NCBI RefSeq assembly: GCF_003046545.1
Contig: NZ_QAAA01000003.1
Location: forward strand, 186,001 to 250,000
From: Rhodovulum imhoffii
Lineage (GTDB): Bacteria > Pseudomonadota > Alphaproteobacteria > Rhodobacterales > Rhodobacteraceae
Reading direction: 5' to 3'
DNA length: 64,000 nt
Positions within the stretch are counted from its first letter, which is position 1, and every line of letters starts with the position of its first letter. The position numbers were made by a program, and so were the translations under genes. Of the stretch, positions 21,376 to 29,752 are shown one piece after another. The notes under the pieces were generated by a model. The model did not search any database. It saw nothing but the letters and a program-made list of their open reading frames with translations, and was not told the origin of the DNA.

Positions 21376-21923
21376 TTGCTCATCTCGTGGCGCAGGCGGT
21401 TCAGGGCCAGCCGGATACGGGATTTGATGGTTCCAAGCGGCAGACCTGTTTCAGCGGCGATTTCGCTGTGGGACAGGTCGCCGAAATAGGCGCGCTCAAT
21501 CAGGGTGCGCTGGGTTTCGGGCAGGACGGAGAGGGCCTTCGCGAGCTGTGCGCTTTCCTGTTGCAGCGCGGTGACCTCGACAGGGTCGGGCGTGTGTTCC
21601 GGCCCCCAGGGCAGATCCTGCGGTGCGGGCCGTTTCTGACGGCGCAGCGCGTCGATGCGGCGGTTGCGCGCGATCGTGAAGACCCATGTCGCCACGCTGG
21701 CCCGCTCCGGGTCGAAGAGGTGAGCCTTGTGCCACAGCGTTGCCATCACTTCTTGTGTACATTCCTCTGCAAGCGGGGCCTCGGCCCCCGATTTCATCAG
21801 AAACGCCTTTACCCGCGGTGCGAAATGGCCGAACACTTCGGCGAAAGCCGCCTCGTCGCGGGTATCCCGGATCCGTTCTACAAGCTGCATCCAGCGGGCA
21901 TCGGGCGTCTCGTTCTCCGTCAC
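21372..21923 (-). CDS. rpoE: ECF sigma factor RpoE (ECF11, singlet-oxygen type), GTG start
   Basis: A 183-residue ECF sigma factor with region 2 (AFAEVFGHFAPRVKAFLMKSGA, shown in part: FGHFAPRVKAF; TWVFTIARNRRIDALR) and region 4 (LPETQRTLIERAYFGDLSH, GLPLGTIKSRIRLALNRLR). It closely resembles R. sphaeroides RpoE, which directs the singlet-oxygen response. GTG 21923 is preferred because AGAGG lies about nine bases upstream; the in-frame ATG at 21953 has no ribosome site. The gene has its own RpoE-type promoter at 22028-22053, so positive autoregulation is likely. Confidence 0.93.
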   Translation of the reverse strand: MTENETPDARWMQLVERIRDTRDEAAFAEVFGHFAPRVKAFLMKSGAEAPLAEECTQEVMATLWHKAHLFDPERASVATWVFTIARNRRIDALRRQKRPAPQDLPWGPEHTPDPVEVTALQQESAQLAKALSVLPETQRTLIERAYFGDLSHSEIAAETGLPLGTIKSRIRLALNRLRHEMSK

Positions 21924-22027
21924 GGTGTCTGACCTCTTGGGGGGATGCATTCTGTTCAGAGCATACCCGGCACGCCGGGGCGCTGCATCCGTTTCCTTCC
22001 GGGCTGTGACACCATTCATGACCATGG

Positions 22028-22053
22028 TACGTTGCCCGGCCAGGTCCGGATCA
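22028..22053 (-). promoter_or_regulatory. RpoE-type promoter for rpoE-chrR
   Basis: On the minus strand TGATCC (22053-22048) is followed by 16 bases and CGTA (22031-22028). This fits the -35/-10 pattern I recall for ECF11 RpoE promoters. It lies about 105 bp upstream of the rpoE GTG and is consistent with autoregulation. Confidence 0.75.
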
Positions 22054-22067
22054 CTTTGCGCAAAAAA

Positions 22068-22093
22068 TGATCCGGGGGCGGGCCGCGAACGTA
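22068..22093 (+). promoter_or_regulatory. RpoE-type promoter for the divergent ufaD-like operon
   Basis: TGATCC (22068-22073), 16 bases, CGTA (22090-22093): the same elements and spacing as the promoter facing the other way. The predicted start would lie about 35-40 bp before the ATG at 22136. The two -35 boxes are back to back, 14 bp apart. Confidence 0.75.
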
Positions 22094-22135
22094 GATCCAG
22101 ATGAAAAAACCAAAACTCCACAGAGGGACATCCGA

Positions 22136-23428
22136 ATGCCATTCGAACTTGCCGCCGCGCCCCGGCGTATTGCCGTGATCGGGGCCGGAATATCCGGCCT
22201 TGGTGCGGCGCATGTACTGGCCCGCGATAACCATGTGACCCTTTACGAGGCCGAGCCCCGCCTCGGGGGGCATGCCCGCACGGTGATCGCGGGCAAACGG
22301 GGCGATCAGCCGGTGGACACGGGGTTCATCGTATTCAACTATGTCAATTACCCGCATCTGGTGTCGCTGTTCCAGGAGTTGGACGTGCCGGTCGCGAAAT
22401 CGGACATGAGCTTTGGCGCGTCGCTTGACGGAGGACGATTCGAATACGGGTTGCGCAGCCTGCGCGCGGTGTTCGCCCAGCCGTCGAACGCGCTCAGCCC
22501 GAAATTCCTGGGGATGCTGCGCGATGTGTTGCGTTTCAATGCCCGTGCAGTGGACCTGGCCCGCGGATCGGACATGACCATCGGAGAATTCCTTGCCGCT
22601 CTGGGGACCGGCGACTGGTTTCGGGATCGCTACCTGCTGCCCCTTTCGGGGGCGATCTGGTCTACGCCGACGCGGGGCATACTCGATTTTCCTGCCCATG
22701 CGATGATCCGCTTTTTCGAAAATCATGCCTTGCTCAGCCACACGGGCCAGCATCAGTGGTATACGGTCCGGGGCGGTTCGGTCGAATATGTGCGCCGGGT
22801 GGAAAGCGCGCTGCGCGATAGGGGCGTGGAGATTCGCACCCGCGCGCCCGTGGCCGCCGTCCGCAGAAGCCCGTATGGGGCCGAAGTCAGGCCACGATGC
22901 GGAGAGTGGGAACCTTACGACGCGGTGATTCTGGCCACGCATTCCGATCAGTCGTTGCGGATACTGACCGATCCCACCCCGGACGAACGGGCCGCGCTGG
23001 CTGCGATCCGATACCAGCCGAACACGGCGGTTCTGCATGCGGATACGGCGCTGATGCCCAGGCGCCGCGCAGCCTGGGCCAGTTGGGTCTACACCGAGGA
23101 AACCGGAAAGCAGAGCGACCGCATCGACCTGACCTACTGGATGAACTCCTTACAGCCCATTCCGCAGGACGATCCGCTGTTTGTGACGCTGAATTCCCAG
23201 CGCCCGATCCGGGAAGACCTGATCCACGATACCGTCACCTTTGCGCATCCGGTCTATGATCGTCCGGCGTTGAAGGCGCAGGCCGACCTGCGGGCGGCGA
23301 ACGGGACGAACAATATCTGGTTCTGCGGGGCCTGGATGAAGAACGGCTTTCACGAAGACGGCCTGGCCAGTGCCGTTGAAGTGGCCGAGGCCCTGACCCG
23401 CCGCGCCGGTCGGGAGGTGGCGGCATGA
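22136..23428 (+). CDS. ufaD: FAD-dependent amine-oxidase-like protein (UfaD / RSP_1091-like)
   Basis: A 430-residue flavoprotein with an N-terminal FAD loop IAVIGAGISGLGAAHVLA and YEAEPRLGGHART. The C-terminal FAD-contact segment is WFCGAWMKNGFHEDGLASA. In R. sphaeroides the gene in this position beside rpoE-chrR (RSP_1091, UfaD) is reported to desaturate methylated fatty acids on the way to furan fatty acids. Assignment here rests on sequence character and identical context, not on a search. It starts behind an RpoE-type promoter and overlaps the next gene by ATGA. Confidence 0.8.
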   Translation: MPFELAAAPRRIAVIGAGISGLGAAHVLARDNHVTLYEAEPRLGGHARTVIAGKRGDQPVDTGFIVFNYVNYPHLVSLFQELDVPVAKSDMSFGASLDGGRFEYGLRSLRAVFAQPSNALSPKFLGMLRDVLRFNARAVDLARGSDMTIGEFLAALGTGDWFRDRYLLPLSGAIWSTPTRGILDFPAHAMIRFFENHALLSHTGQHQWYTVRGGSVEYVRRVESALRDRGVEIRTRAPVAAVRRSPYGAEVRPRCGEWEPYDAVILATHSDQSLRILTDPTPDERAALAAIRYQPNTAVLHADTALMPRRRAAWASWVYTEETGKQSDRIDLTYWMNSLQPIPQDDPLFVTLNSQRPIREDLIHDTVTFAHPVYDRPALKAQADLRAANGTNNIWFCGAWMKNGFHEDGLASAVEVAEALTRRAGREVAA

Positions 23429-24186
23429 GCCGTGTCGATCACATTCGCGGGCAGACATATCACGCCCGGCGCGGGGCGGTGGATCATGCGTTCCGATATA
23501 CCGTCGATTACGTCCTGCTGGATGCGGAAGACGCGGCACCGCAAAAGCCCGCCCTGTTTTCGCGCAACCGCGGCAATCTTGCGGCCCTGCATGATGTGGA
23601 CCACGGCGGCACGCCGGGTGAGGGACGCGGCGTGGCCTGGGTACGTGAGGTGCTGGCCGCCCATCATCTCGGCGCGGTCGATGGGCGGGTGGATCTTCTG
23701 GCCCAGCCGCGTGTTCTGGGCCACCAGTTCAACCCGGTCAGTTTCTGGCTTTGCCACGGGCAGAACGGCAGGCTGCGGGCGGTGATCGCCGAGGTCAACA
23801 ATACCTTTGGCGACCGGCATTCCTACCTGTGCCACCACCCCGACCAGCGTCCGATCACGCCCTCCGATACCCTGGCCGCACAAAAGATCTTTCACGTTTC
23901 CCCGTTCCAGAAGCTGGCGGGGACGTACCGTTTCAGGTTCGATATCGGCGAGGAACGGGTGGGAGTATGGATCGATTATTCCGACGGGGCCGAGGGGGGG
24001 GTTTACGCAACGCTCACCGGGCGCCGCCGGGCGCTGGGCAACCGGGAGATCCTGATGTCTCTGGTCCGCCGGCCGCTTGGGTCACGCCGGGTCCTGGCGT
24101 TGATTCACTGGCATGCGCTTCGGCTTTTCCTCAAGGGAGCATCTTACCGGCGGCGTCCCGAGCCTCCGGGACGGGACCTTTCCTGA
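23425..24186 (+). CDS. ufaO: DUF1365 protein (UfaO / RSP_1090-like)
   Basis: A 253-residue DUF1365 protein with HHIRGQTYHARR-like opening (HIRGQTYHARRG), HAFRYTVDYVLLD, LGHQFNPVSFWLCH and EVNNTFGDRHSYL. In R. sphaeroides the homologue (UfaO) is needed for oxygen insertion that closes the furan ring of furan fatty acids, directly or indirectly. Many His residues are conserved, but no known cofactor motif is evident. The start is coupled to the upstream flavoprotein and the stop overlaps the next ATG by one base. Confidence 0.8.
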   Translation: MSRVDHIRGQTYHARRGAVDHAFRYTVDYVLLDAEDAAPQKPALFSRNRGNLAALHDVDHGGTPGEGRGVAWVREVLAAHHLGAVDGRVDLLAQPRVLGHQFNPVSFWLCHGQNGRLRAVIAEVNNTFGDRHSYLCHHPDQRPITPSDTLAAQKIFHVSPFQKLAGTYRFRFDIGEERVGVWIDYSDGAEGGVYATLTGRRRALGNREILMSLVRRPLGSRRVLALIHWHALRLFLKGASYRRRPEPPGRDLS

Positions 24187-25412
24187 TGGGGGCGCCTTTG
24201 CCCGGTTATGCGCTGTTTGCTGCGATGCTGGCGGCGGCGGGCCTGCCGATCTACATCCACGCCCCCAAATTCTATGTCGATGAATACGGTGTCGGGCTGG
24301 GGGCGATGGGCGCGGTGCTGTTTGCGCTGCGTTTGCTGGACGTGGTGCAGGATCCGGCGCTGGGCTGGCTGTCCGAGCGCCTGCACGCACGGCGGGGCAT
24401 GGCCGTGGCCGGGGCCGTGGCGGTACTGGCGGGGGCGATGGTGGGACTTTTCGCCGTGACGGCCCCGATCGCGCCGCTGGTCTGGTTCGCGGCGATGCTG
24501 ACGGCATTGTTCTCGGCTTTCAGCTTTCTCAATATCACCTTTTATGCGCAGGGCGTGACACGTGCGGGAAAAATGGGCGCGGGGGGGCATGTGCGGCTGG
24601 CCGCCTGGCGGGAGACCGGGGCGCTTTTGGGAGTCAGCGCGGCGTCGGTTGCGCCGGTTGCGCTGATAGCGATGGCGCGGCCGTTCACGGGGTTTGCCGT
24701 CGGGTTCGCCGGGCTGGCGGTTGTGGCGGCGCTTTCCATGCGGGACGAATGGGGGCGAAGCGCGACGGCCCGCGCCGGTGCCTTGTCGCGGGTATTGACG
24801 GATTCCGTTGCCCGCAGGCTTCTGGCCGTGGCGCTGGTCAACGCGATGCCACTGGCGGCAACCTCGACGCTGTTCCTGTTTTTTGTCGAAAGCCGTCTGG
24901 ATGCGCCGGGATGGGAGGGGCCGCTTTTGCTGCTGTTTTTTCTTTCCGCGGCCGGGGCGGCCCCGGTCTGGGCGTGGCGTGCGCGCCGTAGCGGGGCAAA
25001 GCCCACGCTGTTGGCGGGCATGGCGCTTTCGGTACTGGCTTTTGGGTTCGCATCCCTGCTGGGGGCGGGGGATGTGGCGGCCTTTGCTCTGGTTTGCGTG
25101 GTGTCCGGTGCGGCGCTGGGGGCTGATATGACGCTGTTGCCCGCGCTTTTCGCAAGCCGGATGGCGCAGGTCTCTCCCGGCGCCGGGCAGGGGTTCGGCC
25201 TGTGGTCTTTTGTCTCAAAGTTCACGCTGGCCTTCGCTGCGGTCATACTGCTGCCCCTCCTGGAAGCCGGGGGCTTCACCGCGGGCCGGGAAAACCCGCC
25301 CGAGGCGCTGCGGATGCTGAGCGTGCTGTACGCGGTGATTCCCTGCGTGTTGAAACTCATTGCGATCGGCCTTCTGGCCGCGACGCCAATCCGAACGGAG
25401 GATACCCGATGA
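24186..25412 (+). CDS. MFS-type transporter in the RpoE-linked operon
   Basis: A 408-residue membrane protein with about 11-12 hydrophobic segments. It belongs to the MFS/GPH-like group: after TM2 it reads LRLLDVVQDPALGWLSERLHARRG, the D-P-G-x-x-S/D motif of that group. Its neighbours suggest a lipid-related or stress-related cargo, but nothing in the sequence identifies one. R. sphaeroides has a transporter at the same place (RSP_1089). The ATG at 24186 overlaps the previous TGA, and its own stop overlaps the next ATG. Confidence 0.85.
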   Translation: MGAPLPGYALFAAMLAAAGLPIYIHAPKFYVDEYGVGLGAMGAVLFALRLLDVVQDPALGWLSERLHARRGMAVAGAVAVLAGAMVGLFAVTAPIAPLVWFAAMLTALFSAFSFLNITFYAQGVTRAGKMGAGGHVRLAAWRETGALLGVSAASVAPVALIAMARPFTGFAVGFAGLAVVAALSMRDEWGRSATARAGALSRVLTDSVARRLLAVALVNAMPLAATSTLFLFFVESRLDAPGWEGPLLLLFFLSAAGAAPVWAWRARRSGAKPTLLAGMALSVLAFGFASLLGAGDVAAFALVCVVSGAALGADMTLLPALFASRMAQVSPGAGQGFGLWSFVSKFTLAFAAVILLPLLEAGGFTAGRENPPEALRMLSVLYAVIPCVLKLIAIGLLAATPIRTEDTR

Positions 25413-25963
25413 TGTCTTTCTTTATGGGGCTGCTGCTGGTGCTCACCCTGGTTGTGCTGCACCAGCGTTTCCTGGGGTTTGCAGCGCAAAAGCCCGAGGA
25501 TTACGCCGATGGGAAACCCGATTTCGACATCCGCCGCCATTTCGACGGCACGATTGTGTGCGAGGGGGTTATCTATGGCCCGACGGGACGCGTGGTGTCG
25601 CGTTTCGTGGCCGACATGGAGGCCCGCTGGGACGGGGATACCTGCGTCATGCAAGAGGAATTTCGCTATGACAGCGGTGCGACCCAGAGCCGCTGCTGGA
25701 CTTTCCGCATGAATCCCGATGGCAGCTTTCGTGCCGAGGCGCCGGACCTTGCCGGTCCGGGCCGGGGGGTGCAAAAGGGGTCTGGTGTGCAGTTGAAATA
25801 TCGTATCAAGCTGCCAGAGGATTCGGGGGGCCATGTGCTGGATACCACCGACTGGATGTATTTGATGGAAAACGGCGCGATCATGAATCGCAGCCAGTTC
25901 CGTAAGTTCGGCATCCCTGTCGCGGAACTGGTCGCGACCATGCGCCCGAAGGAGGCCGCGTGA
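25409..25963 (+). CDS. DUF3833 family membrane-anchored protein
   Basis: A 184-residue DUF3833 protein. It has one N-terminal hydrophobic segment (MMSFFMGLLLVLTLVVLH) and a soluble domain with HFDGTIVCEGVIYGPTGRV, EARWDGDTCVMQEEF and KYRIKLPED. Many family members are lipoproteins; this one has no lipobox Cys, so it is more likely held by the uncleaved helix. A lipocalin-like beta-barrel is plausible from the strand pattern but not shown. It is fully embedded in the operon by overlapping starts and stops. Confidence 0.78.
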   Translation: MMSFFMGLLLVLTLVVLHQRFLGFAAQKPEDYADGKPDFDIRRHFDGTIVCEGVIYGPTGRVVSRFVADMEARWDGDTCVMQEEFRYDSGATQSRCWTFRMNPDGSFRAEAPDLAGPGRGVQKGSGVQLKYRIKLPEDSGGHVLDTTDWMYLMENGAIMNRSQFRKFGIPVAELVATMRPKEAA

Positions 25964-26700
25964 GGGAACTTATCGGAAAACGCTACTGGATTGTGGGCGC
26001 CAGCGAAGGGCTGGGCCGGGCCGTTGCAGAGAAACTCAGCCGTATGGGGGCACATGTTGTCCTGAGTTCCCGCACCGCCGACCGGCTGGAGCAGCTGGCC
26101 GAAACCCTGCCCGGGAAGGCAGATGTGGTTACCGTGGATGTTGCCCGAACCGATTCCGTGCGTGCCGCCGCCAAGGCGGCGGGGGACATCGATGGCGTGG
26201 TCTACCTGGCGGGGGTGTACTGGCCCCAGGCCGCGCAGGACTGGAATGCCGGCGAGGTCGAGGAGATGTGCGATATCAACTTCCTCGGCGCGGCGCGGGT
26301 GATGGGCCAGGTCGTGCCGGGATTTCTCGAACGCGGCCACGGCCATATCGTCCTGACGGGCAGTCTCGCGGGGTTTCGCGGCCTGCCGGGCGCAATCGGG
26401 TATTGTGCGTCCAAGGCCGGGGTGATGACGCTGGCCGAAAGCATGCATGCGGATCTGCGCGGGACGGGTGTGGATGTACAGCTTGTCAATCCGGGCTATA
26501 TCCGTACCCGCCTGACCGCAAAAAACGACTTTTCCATGCCCTTCCTCATGGAGCCCGAGGAGGCCGCCGCCGACATTGTCGAACACATGCGTACCGACAA
26601 TTTCAAGCGCAGCTTTCCCGAAGTGTTTTCCTGGCTGTTCCGCCTGGCGCAATTTTTGCCGGACTGGGCCTATTACCCGCTGTTCGCCGCGCGCCGTTAA
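25960..26700 (+). CDS. Short-chain dehydrogenase/reductase, GTG start
   Basis: A 246-residue SDR with the cofactor loop IVGASEGLGRAVA, catalytic Ser in LTGSLAGFRG and catalytic pair YCASK. The C-terminus (FRLAQFLPDWAYYPLFAARR) is hydrophobic and may touch the membrane. The GTG at 25960 overlaps the previous TGA. It is the last gene of the five-gene RpoE-driven unit. By position it corresponds to R. sphaeroides RSP_1087. A role on a lipid substrate is inferred only from the first two genes. Confidence 0.88.
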   Translation: MRELIGKRYWIVGASEGLGRAVAEKLSRMGAHVVLSSRTADRLEQLAETLPGKADVVTVDVARTDSVRAAAKAAGDIDGVVYLAGVYWPQAAQDWNAGEVEEMCDINFLGAARVMGQVVPGFLERGHGHIVLTGSLAGFRGLPGAIGYCASKAGVMTLAESMHADLRGTGVDVQLVNPGYIRTRLTAKNDFSMPFLMEPEEAAADIVEHMRTDNFKRSFPEVFSWLFRLAQFLPDWAYYPLFAARR

Positions 26701-26768
26701 GGCATTTAACCCCTTGTTTGCAGAACGGGTGCGGGTGACAATGCCCCGACCCGCCCGGAGGAGTAGAT

Positions 26769-27101
26769 ATGGAAGAGCTGTTGGAAATCAGCCCGGCCAA
26801 GGTCGTGCACATTGTCTTTCAGGCCCGTGAAAAGGCCATGGCGGAGGCTGAGCTGCGCGCGTTCATCGAGGCCCTGAACGAGGATGAAAAAGCCAGCCTT
26901 GTCGCGCTGGTCTGGATCGGGCGGGAGACCTTCGATGCGGAAGATCTGGCCGAGGCCATCGCCACGGCCAAGGCGGAGGCGACCACGCCAACGGAGAATT
27001 ACCTGGTTGGGATGCCGCTTTTCGCGGATTATCTTGAGGCCGGGCTGGAAGCGATCGGTATTTCCCCCACCGAGGTCGAGGAAGATTTCTTCGACCGCTG
27101 A
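26769..27101 (+). CDS. DUF3775 protein
   Basis: A 110-residue acidic protein of the DUF3775 family, seen from ISPAKVVHIVFQAREK, LNEDEKASLVALVWIGRETF and a C-terminal NYLVGMPLFADYLEAGLE segment. The family is widespread in alphaproteobacteria and has no assigned function. The ATG follows a GGAGGAG. It stands alone between the RpoE-driven operon and a strong terminator. Confidence 0.85.
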   Translation: MEELLEISPAKVVHIVFQAREKAMAEAELRAFIEALNEDEKASLVALVWIGRETFDAEDLAEAIATAKAEATTPTENYLVGMPLFADYLEAGLEAIGISPTEVEEDFFDR

Positions 27102-27132
27102 GTTGGGAATCCTCCCGTCAGGGTCTCTTTGC

Positions 27133-27160
27133 CCGGCGCGCTTCGGCGCGCCGGTTTTCT
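27133..27160 (+). terminator. Intrinsic terminator after the DUF3775 gene
   Basis: A 9-bp GC stem (27133-27141 with 27146-27154) closed by a TTCG tetraloop and followed by TTTTCTTTC. This is a strong rho-independent terminator. Confidence 0.9.
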
Positions 27161-27165
27161 TTCGC

Positions 27166-27419
27166 GCACAGATTGAAAATCCTGCGCAATCTTTCTCTTG
27201 ACCCTGTGAAGCGGGTGGGCAAAAGTTGCCACAAGACTTCGTGTGAGAGGAGACCGGCATGCCGGGTCACGCAGAGGTCGAGAGGAGAATTCGGACGCTC
27301 CGCGTCCGTGGAGGAGGCAGCATCTGCCGTTGATCGCGTTCCCCCCGTTTTTCGGGGCGGGGTCCCTGTGCCTGACACCGGGGCGTGAGCAATGCCGGGC
27401 GCTGCACAGGGAGGAAATT
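27166..27419. other. Leader/promoter region of the acyl-CoA ligase gene
   Basis: About 250 bp without a gene. A TTGACC at 27198-27203 might be a -35 element, but the matching -10 is poor. A short hairpin CGGACGC-TCC-GCGTCCG sits near 27294-27310. GGGAGG at 27409-27414 precedes a TTG start. Nothing else stands out. Confidence 0.4.
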
Positions 27420-29582
27420 TTGCTGTCACAAAGCGCGTCTGCGGGCGAATTGTGTTCCATTCCGGCATTGCTGGCCCGGAATGTGCGGGAGTACGGTAAT
27501 CGTCCCGCCTATCGTGAGAAGGAATTCGGGATCTGGCAAAGCTGGACCTGGGGCGAGGCCGCGGACGAGATCCGGGCGATGGCGCTGGGCTTCATGGCGC
27601 TGGGGCTGGAACGGGGCGAACATGTTGCCGTGATCGGGCGCAACCGCCCGGCCCATTACTGGGCGATGGTTGCGGTGCAGATGTGCGGCGCGGTGCCGGT
27701 CCCACTGTATCAGGACGCTGTGGCCGAAGAGATGGCCTATGTGCTGGATCATTGCGGCGCACGTTTCGTCGTTTGTGGCGACCAGGAGCAGGTGGACAAG
27801 GTCATTGAGGTTCAGGACAAGATTCATCACATCGAGCATGTCCTCTACAACGACAAGCGGGGCATGCGCAAATACGACCATACGCATCTCCACTGGCTGC
27901 ACGACATCGGGGCCGAGGGCCGCGCTGCCCATGCCCGGTTCGAGCCCGAACTGGACAGGCGCACCGCCGAGCTGACCTGGGACCATACCTGTGTGATGCT
28001 GTATACGTCCGGCACCACGGGCAAACCCAAAGGCGTGGTCCTGTCCAACCGTAACATCCTTGAAACCGCCCGCGCTTCGGTTGAGTTCGACCACCTGGGA
28101 CAAGATGAGGAGGTCCTGGCCTACCTGCCCATGGCCTGGGTGGGGGATTTCATCTTTTCCATGGGGCAGGCGATGTATGCGGGGTTTTGTGTCAACTGCC
28201 CCGAAAGCCCCGAAACCATGATGACCGATCTGCGCGAGATCGGTCCGACCTATTTCTTCGCCCCGCCCCGTATCTTCGAGACCATGTTGACCAATGTGAT
28301 GATCCGTATGGAGGACGCGGGCGATCTGAAGCACGCATTGTTCAAGTATTTCATGGATTTCGCCAAGACAACCGGCGAAGAATACGGTATGCCACGCTAC
28401 CGGACCAAGCGGTCCAGGCCGACGCTTCGGCGCCGCTTTCGCTGGTTCTATCGTTACGCGATGGGGATCGGGTTCGCGCTTGAAACGCTGGTGGAAAACA
28501 CCGTGCGCGGGTTTTTCGCGCGGCTGCGCCATCCACTGGAGGCCCGCAAGCATTTCAGGGCGCGTGGCCCGCTGCTGAACCTGTATCCGCGGCCGTTGCG
28601 CGATTACTTCAATTATCGGACCGGCGATGTCCTCATCTACGGTCCGCTGAAGAATACGCTGGGCCTGTCGCGCATCCGTGTGGCTTATACTGCGGGTGAG
28701 GCCATCGGCCCGGAGATTTTCGAGTTTTACCGGTCTCTGGGGATTAATCTCAAACAGCTTTATGGTCAGACCGAGGCCAGCGTCTTCATCACCCAGCAGC
28801 CTGATGGAGAGGTGCGTTCCGACACCGTGGGCGTGCCGTCGCCAGGCGTGGAAGTGAAGATCGGAGAGAATGGCGAGGTCTACTACCGCAGCCCCGGCAC
28901 TTTCGTAAAATACTACAAGAATCCCGAAAGCACCGCCGATACCAAGGACCCGGAGGGCTGGGTGGCAACGGGCGATGCCGGTTTCTTCGAGGACGTCACC
29001 GGCCACTTGCGTATCATCGACCGGGCCAAGGACGTCGGAAAGATGGCTGATGGCAGCCTCTTCGCTCCGAAATACGTGGAGAACAAGTTGAAATTCTACC
29101 CCGACATTCTGGAGGCCGTGGTCTTCGGTGCGGGGCGGGAAACCTGCACCGCCTTCATCAATATCGATCTGACGGCAGTCGGCAACTGGGCAGAGCGCAA
29201 CAACATAGCCTATGCCAGCTACCAGGAACTGGCCGCGCACCCGCGTGTGCTGGAAACCATTGGGGCCCATGTCGCGGAGGTCAACCGCTCGGTCGCCGAG
29301 GATGACATCCTCTCGGGGTGCCAGATCCACCGTTTTCTTGTGCTTCACAAGGAGCTGGATGCCGACGATGGCGAGATGACCCGCACCCGCAAGGTGCGCC
29401 GCAACATTATCGCCGAAAAATATGCCGACCTTGTGGCCGCGCTCTATGACGGGTCCGAAAGTGTCTACACAGAGACCGAGGTCACGTATGAAGACGGGCG
29501 CAAGGGCCGGATCAAGGCCACGTTGCAAATCTGCGATGCCGCCGTCGAAAATCCCAAGCACAAACGGCAGGAGGCAGCTTAA
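27420..29582 (+). CDS. Long-chain/aromatic acyl-CoA synthetase (AMP-forming), TTG start
   Basis: A 720-residue ANL-superfamily ligase that activates a carboxylic acid to its CoA thioester via an acyl-AMP. It shows the ATP loop YTSGTTGKPKG, the YGQTEA motif, WVATGDAGFFEDVTGHL, and the hinge IIDRAKDVGK. Between the two halves of the N-domain there is a long basic, hydrophobic insert (about residues 300-400, with RRRFRWFYRYAMG), so it exceeds the 550-660 residues of most relatives. TTG 27420 is chosen for the GGGAGG 6 bases upstream. It heads a cluster with a Liv-type ABC transporter, suggesting activation of an imported acid. Confidence 0.88.
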   Translation: MLSQSASAGELCSIPALLARNVREYGNRPAYREKEFGIWQSWTWGEAADEIRAMALGFMALGLERGEHVAVIGRNRPAHYWAMVAVQMCGAVPVPLYQDAVAEEMAYVLDHCGARFVVCGDQEQVDKVIEVQDKIHHIEHVLYNDKRGMRKYDHTHLHWLHDIGAEGRAAHARFEPELDRRTAELTWDHTCVMLYTSGTTGKPKGVVLSNRNILETARASVEFDHLGQDEEVLAYLPMAWVGDFIFSMGQAMYAGFCVNCPESPETMMTDLREIGPTYFFAPPRIFETMLTNVMIRMEDAGDLKHALFKYFMDFAKTTGEEYGMPRYRTKRSRPTLRRRFRWFYRYAMGIGFALETLVENTVRGFFARLRHPLEARKHFRARGPLLNLYPRPLRDYFNYRTGDVLIYGPLKNTLGLSRIRVAYTAGEAIGPEIFEFYRSLGINLKQLYGQTEASVFITQQPDGEVRSDTVGVPSPGVEVKIGENGEVYYRSPGTFVKYYKNPESTADTKDPEGWVATGDAGFFEDVTGHLRIIDRAKDVGKMADGSLFAPKYVENKLKFYPDILEAVVFGAGRETCTAFINIDLTAVGNWAERNNIAYASYQELAAHPRVLETIGAHVAEVNRSVAEDDILSGCQIHRFLVLHKELDADDGEMTRTRKVRRNIIAEKYADLVAALYDGSESVYTETEVTYEDGRKGRIKATLQICDAAVENPKHKRQEAA

Positions 29583-29590
29583 TGTTTGAG

Positions 29591-29752
29591 TCAAGCGGCC
29601 TTTTTGAAGTTTGTAGCGTAGGGCGTCCGGTTGCTGGCGATTGCCGGCGGATCGTTCTCGACAGCCATCGAGAACATGACTTTGGCATCGCGGTCGATGG
29701 CGCAGGCCCAATGGGCCTGCTTGGCGATGTCGATACCGATGAATGCTTGCAT
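29591..29752 (-). pseudogene. 5' remnant of an IS110-family transposase
   Basis: The minus strand from ATG 29752 reads MQAFIGIDIAKQAHWACAID and continues through a KVMFSMAVENDPPAI stretch to a stop after 53 residues. GIDIAK with the first catalytic Asp, followed by HWACA, is the N-terminus of IS110-type DEDD transposases, which are normally about 320-400 residues. The rest of the transposase is missing. The remnant lies in a 415-bp gap between the acyl-CoA ligase stop and the first transporter gene. No complete insertion-sequence ends or target duplication could be identified. Confidence 0.7.

Noticed and set aside
27198..27230. TTGACC-based promoter before the acyl-CoA ligase
   Set aside because: The -35 is good but the base pairs at the -10 position (AAAAGT) are a poor match, so no promoter is claimed.
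27426..29711. A 761-codon minus frame opposite the acyl-CoA ligase
   Set aside because: Shadow of a well-supported ligase. Only the small IS110 part in a different minus frame (29591-29752) has homology.
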